This document shows positions 54,801 to 64,000 of a stretch of 64,000 nt of DNA, in pieces (the stretch's first letter is position 1; every line of letters begins with the position of its first letter). The DNA is taken from NCBI GenBank assembly GCA_001600635.1, contig BCKL01000005.1:677886-741885 (forward strand), read 5' to 3'. The stretch comes from Leucosporidium creatinivorum (lineage: Eukaryota > Basidiomycota > Microbotryomycetes > Leucosporidiales > Leucosporidiaceae). Below the pieces are notes generated by a model. That model did no database searches, was not told the origin of the DNA, and saw only the letters and a program-made list of their open reading frames with translations. The position numbers and the translations under genes were made by a program.

Positions 54801-57800
54801 CGCCGAGAAGGATTCGCGAGGAGCGGCGGGACCGGAGGGAGTCGAGGTCGTCGAGGAGGTCAAGAACAGCAAGTCGAGGAGGCGGTGGGTCGCCCTCACC
54901 TGGCTCGCGACTTGGTGGATTCCTACTTTCGCCCTGCGCTACTGTGGTGGCATGAAGCGGCCGGACGTTCGGATGGCTTGGCGAGAGAAGGTCCTCATCA
55001 AGTGCGCTTTCTCCTCTCGTGTCGATCTCCATGAAGAGGTCGCTGACGTTCTCTACCTTACTGCAGCATGATCATCTGGTTCCTTTGCGGGTGCGCCGTC
55101 TTCGTCATCGCCATTCTCGGCAACCTCATCGTACGTCTCGGCGCCGACGGTTCTCCCTGTGCAGCGGCTGACCTGCTCTTCTGACTTATACAGTGTCCGA
55201 AGGAGTACGTCTACTCGGCGAACGAGCTCTCTTCAGGCTCGTACGCCAACGCTCCCGACAACATGCTCGTCGCGATTCGTGGTGAGGTCTTTGATCTCAC
55301 CTCGTTCGCTCCTCGCCATCAGCCTGGAACGGCCGTCATCCCCATCGTACGTAGAGCCAGGCTTCTTGCAGAGAAAGCTCGCTGATCCTTGTCGACACCC
55401 ACAGCGCTCGATCCAAAAGTACGGAGGAACCGACGCGACGAGCATCTTCCCCGTCCAGGTCAGCGCGCTCTGTAACGGCATCGACGGCAACGTCAGCCCT
55501 TGGGTCACGCTCGAGTCGGAGAACGTCACCGCTTCCGTCTCCAAGTACCACGACTTCCGCGCCTCTTCGACCGACGTCCGAGCGGATTGGTACACCGAGT
55601 GTGAGTTTTTGACGCTCTCTCGATTACTGACGGACCCTCGCTGACGAGCTTTATGGCCCAACAGCGATAATCTACCTTCGTTACAACTTCCGCAAGGGCT
55701 TCATGGGCTTTGAGCCGAAAACGGTCAAATCTCGCGGCAAGTCGGGCGACAACACGGTCATCTACGACGGCGGCGTCTACGACATGTCGACCTACATCAC
55801 CAACAATGGGTGCGCTCCCTCGACCGCTAGTCTGAGGCGCCTCACTGACCTTCTTTACCTTCGCAGAGGAGGAATCAAGATGCCCGACGGCGCCGAGACT
55901 CCCACCGGCATCGATCGCAACTTCATGCAGAGCGACATCGTCTCGCTATTCAAGACGAACGCTGGAGAAGACATCACCACCACGCTCAACAGCCTCAACC
56001 TCGACGCCGACACGCTCGCTCGCCAGAAGGTCTGCCTTCGCAACCTCTTCTTCATCGGCAAGGTCGACAACCGCCAGTCGGTGCAGTGCCAGTTCTCGCA
56101 GTGGATCCTCATCGCCCTCTCCATCTTCATGGTCGCCATCATCGGCTTCAAGTTCCTCGCCGCCCTCCAGTTCGGTCGTCGTCGCAAGCCGGAGGACTAC
56201 GACAAGTTCGTCATCTGCCAAGTGCCCTGCTACACCGAGGGGGAGGAATCGCTTCGCAACTGCATCGACTCGCTCACCAAGCTCAAGTACGACGACAAGC
56301 GCAAGCTCTTGTGCATCATTTGCGACGGTATGATTGTCGGCTCTGGCAACGACCGCCCCACGCCGACCATCGTCCTCGACATCCTCGGAGCCGACCCTTC
56401 CCTCGACCCCGAGCCTCTGTCGTTCCAATCGATCGGAGATGGCGCCAAGCAGCACAACATGGCCAAGATCTACTCGGGTCTGCACGAGGCCGCCGGCCAC
56501 ATCGTTCCCTACATCGTTCGTCCTTGCCAGTCTTCGCTCTCCCAGGTCTCTCGCTCACCTTCGCTTGCACATAGGTCATCGTCAAGGTCGGCAAGCCCAC
56601 CGAGCGCTCCCGCCCCGGCAACCGAGGCAAGCGTGATTCGCAAATGATGCTCATGCGCTTCCTCAACCGCGTCCACTTCGACTCGCCCATGGCTCCCGCC
56701 GAGCTCGAGATGTACCATCAGATCAAGAACGTCATTGGAGTCAACCCGTCCTTCTACGAGGTGGGTCGTCGCTTACAGGCTTCGCTCGCCGCTCTCGTTG
56801 ACCTCTGCTTCGGCCAACAGTACATGCTCATGATTGATGCCGATACTGTCGTCGACCCGTTCTCGCTCAACTACCTCGTCGGATCCTTCGTGCAAGACAA
56901 GAAGGGTGAGTTGAACGGCTCGGCGATGTTCGAACCTCGCTGACCCCTCGGTCGCAGTCGTCGGCCTCTGTGGAGAGACCTCGCTCAGCAACGCTAAGGC
57001 TTCCTGGACTACCATGATGCAGGGTAAGTCGTCATCGCTCTCGTGGGCGACACAGCGCTGACAGCATGCCTCGTGCAGTCTACGAGTACTTCATCTCGCA
57101 TCACATGGCCAAGGCTTTCGAGTCGCTCTTCGGTTCCGTCACCTGTCTTCCTGGATGGTGAGTTGATTCCCCCCTCACCTCAGCCGAGCTACAGCTGACC
57201 CGTCCGTACAGCTTCACGATGTACCGCATTCGGTCGCTGGAGCACAAGCCGCTGATCATCGCCGACGCCGTCATCGCTGAGTATGGAGAGAACAAGGTCG
57301 AGACGCTCCACGTCAAGGTAAGAGAGCGCGACTTTTCCCCTCGCCCGAGCTGAGCTGACCTCACCCCTCGAACAGAACCTGCTCTCGCTCGGAGAGGATC
57401 GTTACCTCACCACCCTCATGCTCAAGGTGGATGCTCTCCTCGCACACCACCAAGCGCAGTCACTGACACTCAACTTACTACAGCGATTCCCCGAGTACAA
57501 GATGAAGTTCTGCCCCGACGCCCACGCCAAGACGATCGCGCCCGACGACTGGAAGGTGCTCATGTCGCAACGTCGTCGCTGGATCAACTCAACCATCCAC
57601 AACCTGATGGAGCTAGTCTTCATCGATCGTCTCTGTGGATTCTGCTGCTTCTCCATGCGCTTCATCGTCTTCATCGGTGAGCCTTCGTCTTCGCTCGGTC
57701 CGCCAACTCGCGCTGACCCTCACCTCCCTTGATCAGATCTGCTCTCGACCGTCATCTCGCCCGTCACTGTCGCGTACATCGCTTACGTATGTGCTCATTC

Positions 57801-58973
57801 GTATGCATCCATCCCAGCTCGCTGACGTCCTCTTTGACAGCTCATCTACGAGGTCGCCGGCGCGCACAAGGCTCTCCCTACTTTCGGTCAGCTCTTGCTC
57901 CCTCGACGATATGCGCTCTGAGCTCACCACTACCTTCTTACACAGCCCTCATCATGCTTGGAGCAATCTACGGATGTCAAGTCGTCATCTACATCCTTCA
58001 CCGTCGCTTCGAGCACATCGGTGAGCCCTTCTCGGCGGGAACAGGCTTTGAGCTCGACGCTAACAGCTCTCCCTGATAGGATGGATGATCCTCTACATTC
58101 TCGCCATTCCATTCTTCTCCTTCATCCTCCCCATCGTCAGTTTCTGGCAGATGGACGACTTCTCTTGGTGAGTCCTCATCTGGCTCCCCTCCCCACCTCG
58201 AGCTGATGATTCGCTCGCAGGGGATCTACTCGCGAGATTGTCGGAGAGAAGGGCAAGCGCCTAGTCGTCCACGACGAGGGATCCTTTGACCCCGCCTCCA
58301 TCCCGCTCAAGACATGGCAAGACTTCGAGAACGAGCTGTGGGAGCAGGTGAGCTCGGGCTTCATGCTCGTCGCCGAGAGGTGCTTGCTGACCTAGCAACA
58401 CCTACAGGGATCTAACCAATCCATCGGCGAGATCGTCGCCAAGCGGGAAGAGGCAGAATCGCAATACGGATACGAGACGCACGTCCCTCCCTACGGCGGC
58501 TCCGTCCGCGCCGAGTCGCCTCGTCGGAGCCTCTTCGACCAGCAATCGCAGTACGGCGGTATCGCACAACAGCAGCACGGTGGCCACAACTCGCTCTACG
58601 ATACGGGCATGGGCGGTGGAAGCCAGCAGTACCTCGGCGGAGGAGGAAGTCAGCTCGGCTTGCAGGAGTACATTCGCGCGGGGTCGTCGACTTACTCGAG
58701 TTCGCCGAGGGCTCTCAGTCCGACGCGCGGTGGAGGACTGCCTGACGATGCTCAGATTGTGCACGACGTTCAGTCGAGTGAGTTCAGCGCTTGCTATCGC
58801 CTTCGCCGCTCATCGCTGACCTTCCTCTCCCTCCCTCAGTCCTCGCCGTGGCCGACCTTTCGACCCTCACCAAGAAGGGAGTCCGACAAGAGCTCGAAGC
58901 GAAGTACGCCTGCGAGTTGGGCGACCGCAAGGCTTTGGTCAACCAGACCATTTCGCAGCAATTGGGCTTATAG
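51898..58973 (+). CDS. Chitin synthase with N-terminal myosin motor-like domain (class V/VII)
   Basis: Polymerises UDP-GlcNAc into chitin at the plasma membrane; the motor-like domain helps place the enzyme at sites of growth. Motor domain: P-loop [14 protein letters not shown] (split from the first exon by an intron), switch [11 protein letters not shown], and VDFPG at the switch II position instead of the conventional DxxGFE. Membrane segments and a cytochrome b5-like region follow ([18 protein letters not shown]). The GT2 catalytic domain has [70 protein letters not shown] and [18 protein letters not shown]. Three or more C-terminal membrane helices come next. A Gln/Gly/Ser linker precedes a DEK-C-like end ([20 protein letters not shown]). 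About 1,900 residues and some 20 introns. Complete in the window. Confidence 0.94.
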
Positions 58974-59493
58974 AAGGCTCGGGATGTGGTGGTGCTCGAG
59001 TAGCGGCAGTTTGTGATAGACCTCCCTCGATATACTTCCATTTCCTTAGTGTAGTATGATGCGTTCAGACGGACAATGGACATTCGATTTGCAGGACGGT
59101 CGGCGCTCAGCTGCTCGGCGAAGGTGGTGAGTGCGAGAGAAACTGAGATCGCGTTTTCAATGAAGAAGGAGGTGCGGTGCGATTAGATAACGCAGCATGT
59201 CCTCGAAGCTTGCGCTCTGCTCAGCTACATCTTCCTCGCAAGCGGGGACGCTCGTCGTGTCGGATTGCGAAGGAGAGGTTCGCCGACATTGCCGAAAGCT
59301 GACGCTGGAGCAAGGCAAGAGTCATAACACAATTATGGAAAGCTACATCGGTAGCCCGCGGTGCTCTGCACGTTGTTGGTGAGGTGCAAGAGAGGAACGC
59401 AGGCTGCCCTCTCCTGCGATTTCGATTGGAGCGAGTCCAAGCCTCGCGTTTGCTGGCTCTGCTCCTCACCTCTCTTCTCTCAAAAGCTTTGCC
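58974..59493. other. Intergenic region, chitin synthase to QCR2
   Basis: A 520-bp gap between tandem plus-strand genes: the chitin synthase 3' end and the QCR2 promoter. GGCGCTCAGCTGCTCGGCGAAGG occurs near 59103, holding two copies of the spacer word. No gene is seen. Confidence 0.38.
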
Positions 59494-61197
59494 ATGTCGT
59501 TCGCCCTTCGTAACGCCTCGCGCGCTGCTCCCGCTGTCGCCAGGGGTGCTCGCTCCTACGCTACGCCCGCCAGCCTTTTCTCCGTCGCCGATGCGGCTGG
59601 TGTCAAGGTCGCTTCCTCGGACGAGGGCGCTACTACTGGAGCCATCTCGGTCGTCGTCAAGGCTGGATCGAGGTACGAGTCCGCACCTGGACTCGCTCAC
59701 GTCCTCAAGCACCAGGTCTTCAAGGTAAGAGCCCTACAGCAGCTTGGAATCGCGCCCGCCCTCAGCCCTTTGCGTCGGCCAGACACGGGCGCACGCATAG
59801 GCTGAGCGGGCTACAGAGCTACAGCTGAAGCGCCGAGCATTCTGGACATGTAGCTGATCTTTGCTTTCCATATCACAGGGAACCAGCAAGAGGAGCGCGA
59901 TTCGCTTGACCCGGGAAACTGAGCTGTTGGGAGGTGTCCTCTCCTCGAGCCTCTCGAGGGAGCACCTCATCCTCACCGCCGAGTTCCTCAAGGGTGACGA
60001 GTGAGTTTCTCAGTGTATCAAAAAGCACCTGCAGAGCTCTCGCTGATCCTTGCGCCGATTCGCAGGGCCTATTTCGCGGAGGTGCTGGGAGATGCTTTGA
60101 CCCAGGCCAAGTTCGCCCCTCACGAGTACAACGAGGAGGTCATCCCCGCCGTCGCTGCCGAGTACGAGCAGGCCACCCGCGACACCGTCACCCAGGCTCT
60201 CGACCTCGCCCACGGCATCGCTTTCCGCTCGGGTCTCGGCAACTCCCTCTTCGCTTCCCCTCACACCGCCGTCGACTACTCCTCAGCCGTCTCGTACGCC
60301 AAGTCGGCCTTATCCCCTTCCAACATTGCTGTCCTCGGCTCCGGAGTCGAGAGCGGCCGCCTCCAGTCGCTTGTCTCCGAGTTCTTCGCCTCCTCCGCCT
60401 CTTCCTCCCTTTCCGCCCCTTCCACCACTTACTTCGGTGGAGAGACCCGCGTCGCCGGCCACGGAGCCCTCGACACCTTCCTCCTCGCCTTCAAGGGTGC
60501 TTCGTATTCTGAGGTCGAGCTCTCCGTCCTCCGCTACCTCCTCGGCGGCGAGTCGTCCATCAAGTGGTCGGCTGGCTCCTCCCCTCTCTCCAAGCTCGCT
60601 TCGGGCTCGGCGAGCGCCAAGGCGTTCAACCTCGCCTACTCGGATGCCGGACTCTTTGGATTCCTCATCCAGGCTCCTTCCGCCCAGGTCTCGCCTCTCG
60701 CTACCTCGGTCGTCTCGGAGCTGAAGAAGGCTGCCGGTGGAGTTGATGCTGAGGCCCTCAAGCAGGCTATTGCCAAGGCCAAGTTCGCCGCTGCTTCGGG
60801 TCTCGAGTCGGGTGTTGGAGCTCTCGAGATTGTTGGAGCTCAGGTGAGCCTTGAAGCGGGCTGCTCGGTTGGCGGGGCAGATGCTGACGTTCGCTCTCCC
60901 GCCACAGGTCGCCTCCTCGGGATCGGCTCTTTCCCTTGAGCAGATCTTCTCCAAGCTCGACAAGGTCACCGTCGAGTCGGTCTCGAAGGTGAGCTACGAC
61001 GCCCGCTAGCGGCGAACACCCAAGCTAATCTGTCTCTCAACTGCACAGGCTGCCGCCCAGCTCCTCAAGAGCGCCCCCACCACCGTTGCCATCGGCAACA
61101 CCCGCACCCTTCCTTGTACGTTATGCCTCCCCCTCCCCAGAGCTCACATCGCTGACCTCTCGGCTCTTCCTTAGACGCCGATGGACTCGGCCTGTAG
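59494..61197 (+). CDS. QCR2: Ubiquinol-cytochrome c reductase core subunit 2
   Basis: Core subunit of respiratory complex III on the matrix side of the inner membrane, related to processing peptidases but without the zinc-binding motif. The presequence is MSFALRNASRAAPAVARGAR followed by SYATPA. Conserved parts: VVVKAGSRYESAPGLAHVLK, VFKGTSKRSAIRLTRETELL, GGVLSSSLSREHLILTAEFL. Where active peptidases have HxxEH, this protein has HVLKH, consistent with a core subunit. Six exons; the first intron (59726-59879) is about 150 nt, longer than most here. It ends LPYADGLGL. The roughly 440-residue size fits the family. Confidence 0.93.
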
Positions 61198-61423
61198 ACG
61201 CGAGTTTTGATTGTTTAAGGATAGAAGAGGGATTGTGTTGAAGGTGTTGGTCGATGGGCCGTAGAGGACGCGGCTGTCTGATCAAGAAAACCCAGGGCTT
61301 TGCAGTATCGACTCGAGTCCGGTCCGCTGCGAGAGGCCAAGTGCGAAGGCAGCGTGGCTTTCGCGAGTTTCTCTCCTCCACTTCACCTCGTCCTCACTTC
61401 GACGTCGACTACACGGGCTACAA

Positions 61424-64000
61424 ATGTCTCACTTACAACCTTCGCAAGGCCAAGATTCCCTACGAACACGTCGCCTGTCGACTGCAAGCGAGCGACCAGC
61501 GACTGGCGGCGCCCCTCCCTCGAGCTCACGACCTCAGCAGCAGCAGCCGCAACACCCTCCGAGCAGCGCTGGGCCATCATCCAATGTACCATCATCATCT
61601 CGCCCTTACAAGGAGAGCAGCGGCCCGCCTCCCTCTCGTTCAGCCGGCGCTGGGACAGCTCGCCTCGACCCAAACATGGCCAACAACAGCGCCCGAACTC
61701 AGAGCAACGTCGGCGCCAAGCTGCTGAAGAAGCGTCAGAGCGTCAGCTATCAGCAAGCTGTAGTGGATGGATATCCTACAGGAGGGAGGGGAGGGCCTGT
61801 GCCCGCTATGCCTGCTATGCCGGTCGGGATGGGAGGCCTGGGACCAGTTGTTGCTGGAGGAGGCGGAGGAGCGGGAGGAGTACCGCCAGCACTCAAGCTC
61901 GGATCGACTACGCTCAGAGGAGAAGGAGAGGATCAGCTCATGGCGACCGGACTCAACGTCGACGAGCTGGCCAGCGAGAGCTTCAAGCCCGAGGACTGTG
62001 AGTGGTATCGCTACGTCTGAGAGGTGGAGAGAGTGCTGACGATGTTTGACACTATGCGGTCACAGTCCTCAAGCACAATGTCGCTGGTCCAGCTCAGATG
62101 GAGGAGCTGCGCCGACTACGAGCTCGTCTCGAGGGCGCTATGAAGATCACCGAGGGCGAGTTGCAGAGGAGTGTATTTGAGTGAGTTGTCTCCACTGTCT
62201 CCGACGCATGAAGGCCCCCTTCTGACCTCTCTTGCCGAGCAGGAACTACGCCGACTTCGTCGTCATCTCCAAGGAGATCGCTACGCTCGAGAACGAGATG
62301 CTGGAGCTCAAAAGCGTACTGGAGGAGTGGCGAGCAGTACCCGAGTCGCTCGAGGGCGGATGGGGTGACGATGATCTACTCATTGGCGGTGAGTAGCCCC
62401 TCGCCGAGCTCGCCCTGCAAATGCTGACTCGAGACCAACCTCTCGCAGGTGCCGGCGGACCAAATCGACGTACCCAGCGCAACTCGCTCGCCGACCTCGC
62501 CACCCTCTACAAGTCTCAGCTCTCAGCCCTCTGGGACGGCGTCGAGGGTGCGCAGAAGTTCCTCCCCTATGTTCCCGGTCGGCACATCATCACCGAGTCG
62601 GCATCCTTCATCGAGCTCAACTCGGCAACCTACAAGCCCAAGCAACAGGTCCACCTCTTCCTCCTCAACGACGCCATGCTGGTCAGCGTCAAGAAGCGGC
62701 GAGGGACGGGCGTCGGTGGAGCGATGAGGCTCGTCGCTGAGAGGTGCTTCAACTTGAGCGAGATTGTCGTGGTAGATCTCAAGGACGGTGGAGGTGAGTG
62801 GTCGAGGTCTGTGATCTGTGACTGGCTCGATACCTTAGCTGACCATCGCCGAGCGCAGACCTCACCAACGCCGTCAAGATCAAGCGAGGCAAGGAGACCA
62901 TCATCTTCCGCACCGACAAGCCCGAGGACAAAAAGGTGCTCCTCCTCGCTTTCAAGAAGGTCGCCGAGGATCTGATGAACAAGAAGCGCAAGGAGATGCT
63001 CAACGAGGCCGAGGCGCGGAAGGGAGACGTGAGTTGCCCTCTTCGCAGATGTCGAGCTGTCTCGCTGACTCGACCCGTGTGCAGATCGCTACTCTACGAG
63101 GTTCTCGACAAGACTACGACGGCGCCCTCTCCTCTTCTGGCTTCAGTCCGTCTCAGATCCTTGGATTCGGCAAGGACGACCCCACGGGCAAGGACCTGTC
63201 CTGGATCGGAGACTACTCGGATGAGCTAGCGGTCAGCATCGCGACGCGCATGTTCGAGGAAGCCACAGACCTCGTCGAGAAGGGTGCGTTCGACTCGTGT
63301 GCTGATTCGGCCTCGCTGATCTTCCCTCTCTCGCTGCACAGGCAAGACCATCATTCCTCACCTCGCCGGCGACCCGCACGCATCCGCGCTCTTCCGCTCC
63401 AAGCTCGACCAGCGCACCACCGAGCTCGTCAACGCCCTCCTCCAAGACCTCTCCGACCACTCCATCCGCAAGACTGGTGTCGTTCGGACCACCGCATGGC
63501 TCCTTCGCTTAGGTCAAGGCGAGCGGGCTCGCGAGACCTTCCTCACTGGCCGAGGGACTCTGGTGCGCAAGCGGGCGAGGCAGATCAAGTTCGAGGGCGA
63601 CATCAGCATGTACATCTCGGAGCTGGCGATGGTCTGCTTCACGCTCATCAAGAATACCTGCGAGTGGTACATGGCGGCCTTCAAGGATAATCGCATGGCT
63701 TCTGGTGAGTTTCTTTCGCTCTTGCAGTGGTCTGGCTTCCCCCTTACCGACGTTTCGCAATCGCAGGCTTCGTTCGGTGGGCGAGCGAGCAGGTCGAGAT
63801 CTACGCCGAGACGTTCCGGCGACAAGTCTACGGCGCCGACCAGGATGGCAAGGTCATTCAAGAGTCGCTGGAAGTAACCAAGGGACATGGAGCCATGGTT
63901 CGTCTCCTGTTCCTCCTCATCGCTCGAGCTCGCGGCTGACCCTACCTTGCCCTGCCCAGCTCCGAGACGTCGGCCTCGACTTCACCTTCCTCCTCGACGG
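61424..64000 (+). CDS. EXO84: Exocyst complex subunit Exo84 (C-terminus beyond window)
   Basis: Exo84 is part of the exocyst, which tethers secretory vesicles to the plasma membrane. A long Ser/Pro/Gln/Gly-rich N-terminus precedes the conserved helical part: FLKHNVAGPAQMEELRRLRA, ENYADFVVISKEIATLENEM, LELKSVLEEWRAVPESLEGG. A PH domain follows (RHIITESASFIELNSATYKP, QQVHLFLLNDAMLVSVKKRR, then IKRGKETIIFRTDKPEDKK). The C-terminal helical cusp (ATRMFEEATDLVEKG, LRLGQGERARETFLTGRGTL) is read to the last base with the frame still open. At least nine exons. The gene starts 226 bp after QCR2. Confidence 0.88.

Noticed and set aside
1-64000. Transposons, virus-derived elements, CRISPR arrays or a biosynthetic cluster
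   Set aside because: I found no reverse transcriptase, transposase, integrase, long terminal repeats, spaced repeats, or polyketide or peptide synthase motifs.

Overview
The window is a gene-dense stretch of a fungal nuclear chromosome. The sequence is GC-rich and the genes are full of short introns (mostly about 55-90 nt, GTGAGT-like donors, CTGAC branch sites). It encodes a velvet regulator, a myosin-motor chitin synthase, a GT71 mannosyltransferase, a neutral trehalase and a fungal YANK kinase. Together these point to a basidiomycete, most likely a Pucciniomycotina red yeast of the Rhodotorula/Sporobolomyces kind; the lineage is inferred from gene content and intron style, not from a search. 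I see no transposon, virus-derived element, CRISPR array or secondary-metabolite cluster. Most genes are housekeeping.

Layout. 1-1808 (-): velvet-domain regulator, cut off at its C-terminus by the window edge. 3423-5066 (-): SPT2 histone chaperone, divergent from 5403-6509 (+): VTI1 SNARE. 6659-7149 (+): small unknown protein, possibly mitochondrial. 7298-9901 (-): SPF45/RBM17-like splicing factor. 10113-12909 (+): F-box-like/leucine-rich protein. 13051-14103 (+): unknown four-helix membrane protein. 14363-19898 (-): XRN1 5'-3' exoribonuclease. 20371-22408 (-): GT71 mannosyltransferase. 22737-23779 (-): glutathione peroxidase. 24224-27487 (-): USP16-like deubiquitinase. 29417-32692 (+): neutral trehalase. 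33037-36124 (+): MGM1 mitochondrial dynamin. 36486-37875 (-): F-box protein. 38265-42328 (-): PIM1/Lon protease. 43820-45903 (+): YANK/STK32-like kinase. 46698-48712 (+): membrane-anchored heme-thiolate peroxidase. 49146-49235 (-): tRNA-Val(AAC) with an intron. 49775-51012 (+): GPI-anchored Ser/Thr-rich protein. 51898-58973 (+): class V/VII chitin synthase. 59494-61197 (+): QCR2. 61424-64000 (+): EXO84, cut off at the right edge.

Themes. Mitochondrial functions recur (MGM1, PIM1, QCR2, perhaps 6659-7149), as do cell-surface functions (GT71, GPI protein, chitin synthase, exocyst and SNARE trafficking) and RNA metabolism (SPF45, XRN1). These look like chance neighbours rather than an operon-like cluster.

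The most unusual signals are in gene structure. Micro-exons of 4, 11 and 17 nt encode the start of XRN1. Micro-exons of 16, 8 and 14 nt encode the trehalase active-site signature. Several introns are stop-free and a multiple of three long, so they look like coding sequence. A CTCGGCG/CGCCGAG word recurs next to the branch site in many introns. The heme-thiolate peroxidase has Gln where the family has its catalytic Glu. All gene models are read by eye from splice signals and family motifs; none has been confirmed with transcripts.
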